Source of the DNA: Archilochus colubris
Lineage: Eukaryota > Chordata > Aves > Apodiformes > Trochilidae
Direction of reading: 5' to 3'
Assembly (NCBI GenBank): GCA_023079485.1
Contig: CM041104.1
Span: 2,481,676 to 2,545,675 of the forward strand
Length of the DNA stretch: 64,000 nt
Shown here: positions 1-10,490 of the stretch, in pieces
How the letters are laid out: every line of letters starts with the position of its first letter
Numbering within the stretch: the stretch's first letter is position 1
The notes under the pieces: generated by a model
The model's input: the letters and a program-made list of their open reading frames with translations, nothing else
Databases searched by the model: none
Told to the model about the DNA's origin: nothing
Translations under genes and position numbers: made by a program

Positions 1-1317
1 CCAAGGTCATTTGTCACCTTCTAATTTGTGGCAATGAAAGGAAGTGAATAGAAAATTAGAGGAACAAATAAAAGGGTATGATTTTAATGTGAAATGCAAA
101 CCTGCAAACATCTTATTGTATTTTTTTTTATTTAAATATCATTCAGAAAAAAGCGAGGAAGAAAACAAAACAAAACTAGTGGTAAAGGAATCAACAGACA
201 AAGCAGAAGTCTTTCTCTTTGCTTAAATGCTACAACTAATAGTCAAATGCAATAACCATGCTGGTTGATCATCTGGCTGCCAAAGTGGATGTTTCCCTTT
301 CCATTTACTATCACCACTGTTGTGAAAACCTTGAATAAGTATTGGGGTGGGAATTAAGTGGTAGAGCTTTTTGCAGAGTCTTTAATTCTAAACTCAGCAA
401 AGCAGCCTCATTTTCCAGATCACTGAAATGTTTTTGGTTTGGATTGGTTGATTGTTTTTTTCCTGGCAATCTGATGAAACGTCTTATATATCCCAATATA
501 TTTTCCCCAAGAATTCCCAGTTTATGCTGCCCCAAATTATGTTCCTCTAAATACGAAAACCTTTGTCTCTCTAAAGCTTTTTCTGAGCAGTGATCTTATT
601 TTATCTTAGACAAAATATTATGAGTGTAATCCATAAATAAAGTAATATGGCCTCCGTAGCTGAAGACACTATTAAACCCTTATTTCATTTTTACACTGCA
701 GAAGCAACTATGGAACAGCCACACAAAGATGGATTATACAACAGCAATGACAAAAATAAAAGTTACCTTCAGTCACAGGGCCAGATATATGAATCTTAGG
801 GCACAAACCATTGCTCCTGACGCCCAAATATAACCTTCTGCCTTTTCACCTTTAGGGGGAAGATATTTCAAGTCAAAATCATTTTAAGATTTCTCAACGA
901 TAGACAAGAGATTTCTGATTACAATCCTGTAGAATCAAACGTGTACTTAGTTTGTCTTATCAGAGTGAAAGTTTTGAATTTTTCCCAAGAAAGTTGTGGT
1001 AAGGGATGGGTCCAAAAGGCACCGTGTCTCCCCAGCAATTTCTGCAGAAGTTTCCTCATGTAAATTTGTTAAAACTCTGCTTAATTCTTTAATGCAACTC
1101 TTGGGCTTTTAAATTAGGGTCCTAACTTCAAACAAATTAAGGAATTGGTTGCCTCATTTACAGTCACACAACTGGCATGTCTGCCCTACCTTTTGTTGCA
1201 CAAGTTGAAGTTTGCTATAACAGCACAGGAAACAGCACTGACTGGTAGGAAACATCTTTCCACAGTCCCTGAATTAAAAGGTCCCCCAAGGAATGTCAAA
1301 GGGTTTGTAAACACAGT
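1..1317. other. Unique non-coding DNA, 5' flank of CR1 copy 1
   Basis: This is AT-rich single-copy-looking sequence. I see no domain-bearing reading frame, no RNA gene and no recognisable transposon. Short frames on both strands around 311-593 overlap each other and carry no recognisable protein features. A 58-codon open stretch at 1145-1318 runs by chance into the CR1 reading frame and is not part of CR1. Confidence 0.6.
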
Positions 1318-1318
1318 G

Positions 1319-2011
1319 TTCAACAAGGCCAAGTGCCGGGTCCTGCACTTTGGCCACAACAACCCCATGCAGCGCTACAGGCTGGGGACAGAGTGGCTGG
1401 AGAGCAGCCAGGCAGAAAGGGACCTGGGAGTCTGGATTGACAGGAAGCTGAACATGAGCCAGCAGTGTGCCCAGGTGGCCAAGAAGGCCAATGGCATCCT
1501 GGCCTGTATCAGAAACAGCGTCACCAGCAGGTCCAGGGAGGTGATTCTTCCCCTGTACTCAGCGCTGGTTAGGCCACACCTCGAGTACTGTGTCCAGTTC
1601 TGGGCCCCTCAGTTTAAGAAGGATGTAGAGGTCCTGGAACAGGTCCAAAGGAGGGCAACCAGGCTGGTGAAGGGACTCGAGCACAGGCCCTATGAGGAGA
1701 GGCTGAGAGAGCTGGGGCTGTTCAGCCTGAAGAAGAGGAGGCTCAGGGGAGACCTCATTGCTGTCTACAACTACCTGAAAGGAGGCTGTAGCGAGGTGGG
1801 AACTGGACTCTTTTCACAGACGACCTTCAACAAGACAAGAGGACACAGTCTTAAGTTGTGCCAGGGGAGGTTTAGGTTAGATATTAGAAAGAATTTCTTC
1901 ACGGAGAGGGTGATTAGGCTATGGAATGGACTGCCCGGGGAGGTGGTAGATTCTCCGTCCCTGGAGACATTTAAAAAAAGACTGGATGTGGCACTCAGTG
2001 CCATGGTCTAG
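1319..2011 (+). pseudogene. CR1 ORF2 C-terminal remnant (reverse-transcriptase protein)
   Basis: About 230 codons remain open in one frame and end at TAG 2009-2011. Recognisable blocks in order are KCRVLHFG near the start, [37 protein letters not shown] text, [44 protein letters not shown] text, and [31 protein letters not shown] text. These belong to the C-terminal region of CR1/jockey-clade ORF2, downstream of the catalytic aspartates. The endonuclease domain and the RT palm are absent. The fragment therefore cannot encode an active enzyme and has no start codon of its own. The frame extends upstream to 1145 only through unrelated flanking DNA. It is a dead-on-arrival pseudogene. The family assignment is firm; expression is unlikely. 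Confidence 0.93.
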
Positions 2012-2080
2012 CAACTGCTCCGGTGGGTCAAGGGTTGGACTAGATGATCTCTGAGGTCCCTTCCAACCTGGCTAATATAT

Positions 2081-2105
2081 GATTCTATGATTCTATGATT
2101 CTATG
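2081..2105 (+). repeat. CR1 3' tail, three ATTCTATG-type units
   Basis: Three units of GATTCTAT close the element. CR1 elements end in such a short 8-bp repeat instead of poly(A); in the family this is the 3' end copied by the reverse transcriptase. It fixes the orientation of copy 1 as plus. Confidence 0.92.
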
Positions 2106-5100
2106 TTCAGCTAAAGAACGTGGTTTCAGTTCCCTGTAATCAGCTGAGGAACTTACGATTGAGTTTGCCATTCATGGAAACACAAGGTTATATAAATTTG
2201 GTCTAGATCAACAGAATAGCATGAGCAGGTCCCATTCAGCATTCCCAGCAGAGCTAGAAGAATAATCTGCTCTGCAAATTTGGCCTCTTGTTCTGTTGTC
2301 CAATTATCCACAGGCAGATGGTGATTTTGTCATATTTATTCACAAATGAAATTATTTGCTGGAAAACCTCAGTAAACAATTAGAGCTCTATAGATTGCCA
2401 GTGAGCAGGTTTGCTTGGGATGTTCAGGACTTGCTCTGCTTCAATAAGATGTAAAGATCACCTGGAATCACCATGGCCTTTGCTGGGGTGAGCACAAGCC
2501 TTAGAACCACATTTCCAATGAAAAAAGCTGTGATTTCAGTTTCAATACTCCCTTTTCAAGGAATATTTCTGAAAGCTGAGCTTTTTCCCATGAGTGTGTC
2601 TGACAGTCATCCCAATGGCTGTACTCAAGGTTTGCCAAATCCCAAGCCCAGATACAGGAAAAAGCCCAAGAGCTCCCAGTCCAGCAGCATCCCAGGTCCC
2701 TGCAGGTCTCTCCTTTTTCTTTCCTACCCAGACCCAAGGCTTTTGGCTCTTTCTTCACGTGGCAGGCACAACACTCAGCTTGGAGGAAGTTTTAAGCAGC
2801 CTACAACCACCTACACAGTCTTCCAAAATATTTTATCATCCATTAAAATAAAAGCTTATCAGAAAAAAGACTAAAAACAAGCTTAGACATACAAGATTTC
2901 CTCTCCCCATCACCTGGGTCCTTCAGACTCTCCTCAACCTCTCCAATGACCCAGCTCACCACAGGTCTCCTGGTTCCTGACCTTCTCCATCTGCTGGGAG
3001 AGGTTTTTAGGTGCTGAGTGTTCCTTTGACCCTCAGGTTTCCCACAGCAGAAACCCCACACTTGGTACTCACCACTTAGCAGTGTAAATAGCCAGCCCCA
3101 GGTCTTGGGATCTGAGACCTTATCCATTCTCTGTCAGGCAGATGGATGAGTAGATAATCTCTGAGAAGAAGCTTAGCTTCATGCTTGAATCCCACTGCAT
3201 CTGAGCTTCAAGATATTAGAAATATTCTGGTATTCCAAGATTATCTAAATAAATAAAATCAGAGGGAAATTCCCCATGGGTATCACAGCTCATACAATAA
3301 ACTCTCTTTGTCTAACCAGGCAACCTAAAATATAAAAAAACCTGTTGCATTTCTAATTTTTTTCTATTCTGAAGGCTTCTTTACCTAACCTGGAGGAGTC
3401 TACTGATCACAAGAAGTCTCTGAAAATGTGCATACCTATTTTAAAAAATATTTTGCCATTTGTTTTCATTCTCAATAAGTACCTCAATGCCTGCCAATGA
3501 ATTGTGAGCCTGCCTCACTTCTCCAGATATGGATTTTCACCAGGCATAAATAAAGTACAAAATTACTTTTCTTGTTTTATGGGCCATGAGAAAAATCACT
3601 GGTCTCAGGACTCAAATGTTGTCCAGCAAAGCAAATGACCATTCAAAGGAGAATTATAGAAGCATAAGGAATTGCCAATAAATAACACATTGATATCAAA
3701 ACCACAGGGGAACTACAAAGCAAGTTGGGGGAAAAAACAACATTCTTACTACCACTGAGATCCTAAACAACCCTGGCAGCCTCTCCCAGGAGAAAAAACA
3801 ATATATTCCAGTGATTCTGAAAAGAGCATTGGAAATTCTTAATGAACAGCCTGGAAATCATTGTCTCTACACAAATACAGAAACATGAGATAAAGCCAGG
3901 AGCTGAGGTGCTTGTAGAACTTTAAAGTAATTCAGAGAAATGCTGAGCTGGTAGTTTCCAGTGCAGAGCAAGACAAGAACTGAACCAGTTGAATTAGCGA
4001 AAAATCAGGGATTTTCAGCTCAGAATATCAGAACTGAGGATGTTGAGAGTTGGAAGACCAAGTCACTCCTCTTGGCTGAGCTTGGAATGATAAAGGCCTG
4101 GACATCTGTGAGACAAACCAGCATGTTCTCATGGCCAGGCCTGAAAATCACTTTGGAGTTAAACAGAGGCTGCTCACAGTGTCATGGTTTTGCCTGATGC
4201 AGCAAGCTGCAGAGGTGGCTGGCAGGGATTTATGGATGGAGGACTTAAAGAGCTGAAATATCTCTCAGTTGGACACTGCAGCTAAGAGTCCAAAAGCAGA
4301 AACTTGCATCACCCAGTCTGAGATGCCCAACTGGTCTAATTTGACTCTCCCTGTAATTAAAGGAGAAACTCAAAGTGCCCTGGAGCAGCATTTCAAACCT
4401 CTCTGGTTGCTCTAAGTCACGCTCTAGGGGAGCTCTCCTGCTCCCCATTGATTGCAGAGGGAAGTGAGGAGATCAGGTGGCTGACTTAATGGGTTCAATT
4501 AGCTGGTGGAAGTTGCAGGGTACCAATGCCCTGCAAAGTGCCCTAGAACAGAAAGATCAGCACGATTTCCAAGGCTGTGTAAATGACCTGGAACTCTATC
4601 CAATATAAATTACACAATCTTTCCAACCGCTGGTAGGTGATGCCACTAACAATTCACTGCATGAGATGCTGTTCAAGTGCTGTGGAATGGCTGGGCACTG
4701 AATAAAATAAAAAAAATAAATTAAAATAAAAAGTGAGAATTAGCAGTGAAATCCTGGATACAGTTTTTTGTTTGGATTTCTTGTTTTCTCCTGGTGGTAT
4801 GAGAATTCAAACTAGAGCAGAGGAGTTAGAGCATCAGAGGTGATGTGCTTAAAGGAAGAACATCTCCTGGTAAGTGTAGGTGTTTGAAATGGAAAATTTG
4901 GAGTTTTCTAAGAAGTTTACAACAATGTTGGAGGATGAATTCTTCTTTATGAGATAAAGAACCTTGTGAAACAGAGTAAATAAATACAAATCAAAATAAA
5001 AATAATAAGAGCAATGATTAAGCTACCAAGTTCTACAGCAACCTGACAAAAGGGTTACAAATTAAACAATAATTATTCTTTCTATAAGAGAAGGGGGAAA

Positions 5101-5306
5101 AAAACCCCCTCTAATTGTGAAATCCTGAAAAATTCCCTATTGACTTCTGTGATACTTGCTCGTGGAAAGTCTATGAGTAAGAAGTTTCTGATGTAGCTTA
5201 ATGTTCATAAAGTTCATCAGTCTTTCAGAAGACATAAAAAGGAAATATATATTCTGCCACAATGAGATGCTATATAGAAGTTTCACCGTGTCTTCTATAG
5301 CACTTC
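2106..5306. other. Unique non-coding DNA
   Basis: Between CR1 copies 1 and 2 I see no supported gene. The longest open frame (2473-2874 +, 133 codons) overlaps frames on the opposite strand and has no recognisable domain. An A-rich low-complexity patch lies at 4701-4735. The phrase 'tgtcatggttt' at about 4182 resembles the start of some avian LTRs, but nothing LTR-like follows. Confidence 0.55.
4701..4735. repeat. A-rich low-complexity (AATAAA-like units)
   Basis: The patch is interspersed AATAAA/AAATAA units on a nearly pure A/T background. It has no adjoining transposon body, so it is treated as simple low-complexity sequence and not as a retrotransposon tail. Confidence 0.7.
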
Positions 5307-5319
5307 TAAGCACATATCC

Positions 5320-5658
5320 TGTGAAGAGAGGCTGAGGGAGCTGGGGGTGTTGAGGCTGGAGAAGAGGAGGCTCAGGGGAGACCTCATCACTCTCTACAGC
5401 TCCCTGAAAGGAGGTTGGAGCCAGGGGGGGGTTGGTCTCTTTTCCCAGGCAACTCTCAGCAAGACAAGAGGGCAGGGTCTCAAGTTGTGCCAGGGGAGGT
5501 TTAGGTTGGAGATTAGGAAGAATTTCTTTACAGAGAGGGTGATCAGACATTGGAATGGGCTGCCCAGGGAAGTAGTGGATTCTCCGTGTCTGGAGATATT
5601 TCAAAAGAGCCTGGATGTGGCACTCAGTGCCATGGGCTGGGAACCACGGGGGGAGTAG
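5320..5658 (+). pseudogene. CR1 ORF2 C-terminal remnant (copy 2)
   Basis: About 112 codons of the extreme C-terminus of CR1 ORF2 remain in frame and end at TAG 5656-5658. Recognisable text includes [30 protein letters not shown], and a [31 protein letters not shown] block. The stop falls a few codons beyond the position used in copy 1, because the ending reads [12 protein letters not shown] instead of ALSAMV. There is no catalytic domain and no start. The open frame on the opposite strand at 5137-5604 is only the antisense shadow of this element. Confidence 0.92.
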
Positions 5659-5704
5659 ATCAAGGGTTGGACTTGAGGATCTCTGAGGTCCCTTCCAACC
5701 CAGC

Positions 5705-5738
5705 TGATTCTATGATTCTATGATTCTACGATTCTATA
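5705..5738 (+). repeat. CR1 3' tail, about four ATTCTATG-type units
   Basis: Repeated GATTCTAT units close copy 2; one carries a T-to-C style change (TACG). This is the longest tail among the plus-strand copies in the window and marks the 3' end of the insertion. Confidence 0.9.
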
Positions 5739-7254
5739 ACTACTGCTTGGAAAAGGATCTGTCCCATGTTCAGCCTGATGTGTTCCCACCGAGAAAAGCC
5801 CTGAATTTGTGTGTGGTTAGGGACCTGCACCCCCTTGCATTAGCAGGGACTTTATACCCAATGTTTTTGCTGCCTGGGCTCATTGAGCTCCCTCAGCACT
5901 GCAGACACACTGTGTGTGCCCTAGAAAAACTCTCCCAAGACATCCTTGCTTTACTGCTCTTCTCCTCTTCTTGTTTCATCCCTGTAGAGCTGCAGCTTAC
6001 AGAGGCTCATTTTCCAAAATCTCTCTCAGTTGACTTATGTAGCCACCATGTTGTCCCTGCTCACTGGAGCAAAAGCATTTTTCTGCCATCTCCCAGTCCT
6101 CCAAGTCCTGTTACTGGAAATGAAGTTTCGATGTCTAAGGCACTGGAGCGGTTGCTGCTGCCTTTGGAAGATGGAAGCACTAAACTGTTAAATTAACAGC
6201 TGCAAACAGCTCATGGAATTGGAATAAAAGCAAATGAACGTGACTCCAGATCATTTCTCCTGAACAAAGCAGGTCCTGGAGCAGCCTGGGCAGAAAAACC
6301 AGCACCCAGGGCACAAAGCAATCAGCCTGCCCAGAGTTATCCTTCCACATCCTAACACACCCCCTACCTCTGGGACCAATCAGTTCAGATAAAAACACTT
6401 CTAGGGAGAAAAATAATCTTGCAACTGATGGAGAAACCTTAAAAAAACACTGTGAAACAACGAGGTTTTGTGGTTTGTTTTTTTTTAAAGTCCCACATTG
6501 CTGCTCAGCTGGGGGTATTTTTTTTTCTGGACTGTTTCACCCAGCCCTGCATGATGATATAGAAGTCAGCGCTTCATTGAACTTTCTAATAGCCAGGCCA
6601 TATTTCCTTCACAACCTCAGTGCTCTCTCTCACTATGAGCTTTCTCCTAAGCAGCATGACACAACATATTGTAAAGGGAAAATGATAATTAGAAGGAACA
6701 TTCGAGCAGAGGAACTTGTCTGGAAAAATGCTTTAGTTAAATGAAGCGATAAAGATTGTTTTTAACTTAATCTGTTAAACACACACACTCACAAGCACAG
6801 ATCTATCCCAACACAAGGATGTCTGCTCACTGCAGACTCACTGCCCGTGGATGGAGGACAAATCTAGAAGAGGAGAAGAAGGGAATTTTTTTTCTGATTT
6901 GCAGAGGTTAAAAGGAGTTGCAGAGAGGTTAAAGGCTGAGGAGAGAGGTGCTGCAGGAGCCACTGGTGTGCACCAGCTCTGTTCTGAAAGTCCCTGCCAC
7001 CAGTTCAGGAATCTGCACAGGGCACTGCACACATGGCCCTGTCCCTCAGCCAAAGGGGACATCTGCATCACCACAGGGATCTGAACTCAGTTTGGATTCC
7101 TCAGCCTTGCCTTCATCACAAAACCATCCTGCTCCAGGGCTGGTGTTAAAGCCACTGGTGTTTTCAGACAAGAATGTATTAAGAATGGATGATAAAGACA
7201 TTAACTGATAGGAATTACAAATACTGGAGAGAGAAGTAAATAGAAAATTTACTT
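5739..7254. other. Unique non-coding spacer between inverted CR1 copies
   Basis: I see no gene here. A 158-codon frame at 5720-6196 begins inside the CR1 tail and has no recognisable domain, so it is judged to be chance. Several 70-90 codon frames overlap one another on both strands at 6838-7258. Confidence 0.55.
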
Positions 7255-7521
7255 TCATAGAATCACAGAATTGGCTGGGTTGGAAGGGACCTCAGAGATC
7301 ATCAAGTTCAACCCTTGATCCACTCCCCCCGTGGTTCCCAGCCCATGGCACTCAGTGCCACATCCAGGCTCTTTGGAAAGATCTCCAAACATGGAGAATC
7401 CACTACTTCCCTGGGCAGCCCATTCCAATGGCTGATCACCCTCTCCAGAAAGAAATTCTTTCTAATATCCAACCTAAACCTCTCCTGGCACAGCTTGAGA
7501 CCCTGCCCTCTTGTCTTGCTG
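7255..7521 (-). mobile_element. CR1 LINE fragment, copy 3, 5'-truncated
   Basis: On the plus strand this reads as the reverse complement of a CR1 3' end. It begins with TCATAGAATCACAGAATT (tail, only one to two degenerate units), then the conserved 3' UTR block, then ORF2 C-terminal codons. Similarity to copy 2 stops at about 7521, just after the segment meaning 'agcaagacaagagggcaggg'. About 80 codons of ORF2 (LDIRKNFF onward) read through without a stop. The TAG that ends the frame in copy 2 is TGG here, so the remnant runs four codons further to WIKG and then a stop. It belongs to the same group as copies 2 and 7. Confidence 0.93.
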
Positions 7522-10473
7522 GATTACTTTCCTGAGAGAAAGTAAAAAAACCAAAAAGATTGTTAAGGTCTTTGGCAAGCAGTGGGATATACAGGGAGCT
7601 AATGGCAATCAGAACCACCCAATTAATAATTTTAAAAATATTTCCAACCACTTTAATTTTTTTCTAAAACACATTAATGTCTGGATAGGGAATAAGGCTT
7701 TACTTAACTTCATGTCTATATGTACATCTTCAAGATAATTTCAGGGTCTCAGCACTCCTTACATCCACCCCTAGCAGTTTCTACATAGTAAAACTACACT
7801 GTTGTTTGCTAAGCAGCACAAATCTCCATAACCACCTCTGAGCTTGTGTTTCCCCCAGGGTCCAGCCCAGCAGCACTGGCAGCCAGGCTGCCCCAGGTCA
7901 TCTCCAGGGTGGAAAGCTCAGGTTTTCTGCTGCACTCTTTCAAAGCATTGCAGGATGACAATTCTATCAGTTCTGTCATTTTTGTAACCAGCCCATTGCA
8001 AAACCTGTATCACCTCCACTCAAAATAATTTTGTTTTTTCTTTTTTTCATAGAATAGGCAACCAGCTATTTTGGGGAGGACAGATTTATCTGAGTGTGGA
8101 CAAGATGAACATAGACTTCTAGTTTTGGAAGAATAAAGACTGATTTTCCTTTGGGAAAGGTTCACTCTTCCTACAAAGCTGGGTCTCTGAAGGCTACAAG
8201 GGTACAAGGCTTTCAGGTGTAGTCCTGAGGAAAAGGAGGTGGCATAGGGAAGGAAAAAGTAGTTTTACAGATGTGGTTTGTTGGGTAAATCTCCGTCTCC
8301 TGAGTGTTCTGAAATGACCCAGATGGTTCTCTGGGTGGAGGCTGAGGGATGAGGTAGTGAACTGCCAGCTGGTGAATGATTCTGATGTCCTGAGGAGAGC
8401 AAGCAGTGCTGCAACTGCAATGGGACCAGCTGGAAGTGTGGGAACCTTGGAAGTTCTGCTGCTGCCCTCAGCTCTGCAGGAGCCTGGGAGTGCAGTGCAA
8501 AACAAGATCAATACATTTGTAATCTCCAGAACAGAGATTTTTTTTTTCTTTTTCTCTTTTAACCATTAATGTAAGACATTTCTTTTTGTCTCGTCACCTT
8601 CTACTTTCCTCTTTCCCTTGGTTTCCTTTGTCTTCCAACAGAGAGAAAATAATTTAAAAGCAGAACTGGATTTCAGCTCTTTGCTGGGAGGCACAGGGCC
8701 ATGCAGCAGAGCTCATTTGTGCTCAGGCTCCTTTCAATAGCCCTGCAAAGTCAGGCTGGGACAGGACAGCTGTGGGTCAATGTTACAGTCATTTTCTCTC
8801 ACATTTCTTCAAAAATCTGTCAGAGTGGCAGTATAATTGCCAGCGTGGATAAGAATTGGAGACAGCTTCACCTAGTGACTTGTCTCAGAAAACAATCAAA
8901 CAAGAAACTTCAGAGGGAAATATAAAAACCCACCACCTAAGAAAATGATTTCAGAAATCCCTGGTGTAATAGAAAATAAGTCTAAGGACAACCCAGGAAA
9001 CTCTTAATAGAAGCTTCCCTCCTGGTCAACTAGTACAGTTTTTGATACTTTAATGTTCTTCTTTGATTCTAGCTAAAAATCATGGACTTCTGTACAAAAG
9101 AGGATATGAATCAGGCAGTCCTGGCCAAGTCTTACCCTTTGCATTCTTCCACCCAGTGCTCAGATAAATTGCCTGATAAATTGTCCAAGATGATGCTAGA
9201 GCTTGGGTGTTGCTCACTTATTGTAGTGCCTCTGTATAAATCTGCTCTTCACATCTGCATAAATCTCAAATCATTCCACCCTGGAAAAGAAAACAATTCC
9301 TTGTGGCCAAAAGTGAGCAGAGGATACTCCATCAGTGTGACGATGGATGCTGATTAATTAATGAATCTTTCTGGATGGAAATACTAGAGGCAACCCTGCA
9401 TTAGGAAGAACAGAGTCATGGGAGGTAATATTCTCAAGCAGAATCTCTATAGCAGACTATCAGCACAAATGATACATTTCTTCTTGTAGGATTTTATGTT
9501 TCCAGTAAATTTTCTGGAGGTGGGAAGTGCCACCTTCCTAGCCCTGGAGACCCAGACACTGTTGCAGAGGTTATTTCTTTTCCTGACACCACCTATAAAC
9601 AAGTATGTTGCTTTTTTCTTTCCCCTCCCCTCCATTCTTTTATGAGCTCTCCCATCACAATGGTGTCCAAATTCACTCTTTATGCAGGCAAAATGTGTTC
9701 ATCTATAACAGGGAGAAACACTGCATCTGCTCAACACCAAACTCCTGCCCTCTTCAGCCAGGCCATAACTTCACAGTGGGACTCCAAGTGTAACCATTTC
9801 CTTGTGTTTCATTTTCATAAAGTATTAATAGCAGAGTTAAAAAAATAATTCCTCCCTAGCAGTGGAGCATTTGGGTGCTGAAGGTTGGTTGACTTTGGTA
9901 TTGATACAATCTTCCATGTTTGTCTTTGCAGTGCAAGTAGATGCTCCTACTGGGAAAGGATAAATTTTGGTCATTTAGAGCGGATGACCTGCTGAGATCC
10001 TAAACACTCAGCTCAGGCATAATCTGCCTGTGGAGCTCCTTGCTACAAGATATACTTGAAGCACATGGAAATTGCTATTTTGCAAAGTTTGAGTGTGAAC
10101 TAAGACAAATTTTTTCCTTTTTTTTGCTCTCATCATGTTTGAACCTAAAAATCAAACCCGATGGTTTCTATCCACTGATGTCACAAATAATCAAATTTGG
10201 CTCTTGAGATTTTTTTCACTTCTGGACTTGCAAATTGGCATTTGGCATCCTGATGGTTTCATGTGGCAGGAAAACATCCACAAACACAGAAAAATTGCCA
10301 GTAGCAGAGAATTAGAGCTCTGGCACGTGACTATGCTTTTCTGTTTGCAAGCCCCTGCAGCACATTGCAGAACTGTGTAGCAGGCTGTTTTTCTTATTTG
10401 TTTTTCTGCTCTTGAACTTTGGACACTGCTATCAGCATCATTCTTGAGAGCTCAGAAGGCTCAATACATCACC

Positions 10474-10490
10474 TTTTTTTTTTTTTTTTT
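10474..10490 (+). repeat. Poly(T) run, 17 T
   Basis: An uninterrupted T17 is followed directly by CCTAGG. It could be a reverse-strand A-run, a polypyrimidine tract, or simply a homopolymer. No adjoining transposon body was seen. Confidence 0.8.

Larger units (their letters stand above)
1318..2105 (+). mobile_element. CR1 LINE fragment, copy 1, 5'-truncated
   Basis: This is the 3' end of a chicken-repeat-1 (CR1) non-LTR retrotransposon. The homology begins abruptly near 1318, in the part of ORF2 that lies after the reverse-transcriptase catalytic core. It continues through the ORF2 stop at 2009-2011, a short 3' UTR (about 2012-2080) and a terminal ATTCTATG-type tail. Full-length CR1 elements are about 4.5 kb with two ORFs, so most of the element is missing. 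Severe 5' truncation is normal for CR1 insertions made by target-primed reverse transcription. No obvious target duplication was seen, which is also typical of CR1. Its coding part is uninterrupted, so it is among the less decayed copies here. It groups with copy 5 by its 3' coding sequence and its stop position. Confidence 0.95.
5307..5738 (+). mobile_element. CR1 LINE fragment, copy 2, 5'-truncated
   Basis: This is a 3'-terminal CR1 piece that starts near a CACATATCCTGTGAAGAG segment of ORF2 and ends in about four ATTCTATG-type tail units (one with TACG). The coding part, stop and 3' UTR are all present in the same order as in copy 1. The sequence differs in a group-specific way: it has an 8-G run after 'gcca', 'aactctcagcaagacaagagggcaggg', and the ending 'ccatgggctgggaacc'. 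Copies 3 and 7 share these features where they overlap, so copies 2, 3 and 7 form one sequence group. It lies about 1.5 kb upstream of copy 3, which is in the opposite orientation. Confidence 0.95.

Noticed and set aside
1145..1318. N-terminal 58 codons joined to the CR1 frame
   Set aside because: The text has no similarity to CR1 ORF2. CR1 homology begins abruptly at 1318, so the upstream part is flanking DNA that happens to lack stops.
4180..4200. 'tgtcatggtttt' resembling the start of some avian LTRs
   Set aside because: No LTR body, no CA terminus with a matching duplication, and no polyadenylation signal at a suitable distance.
5137..5604. 155-codon open frame on the minus strand
   Set aside because: It is mostly the antisense of CR1 copy 2. 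The same antisense text recurs opposite copy 7 (54125-54562), showing it comes from the repeat and not from a gene.
8040..8060. 'ttttttcatagaatagg' resembling a reversed CR1 tail
   Set aside because: No CR1 3' UTR or ORF2 text follows, so it is a chance match to the tail word.
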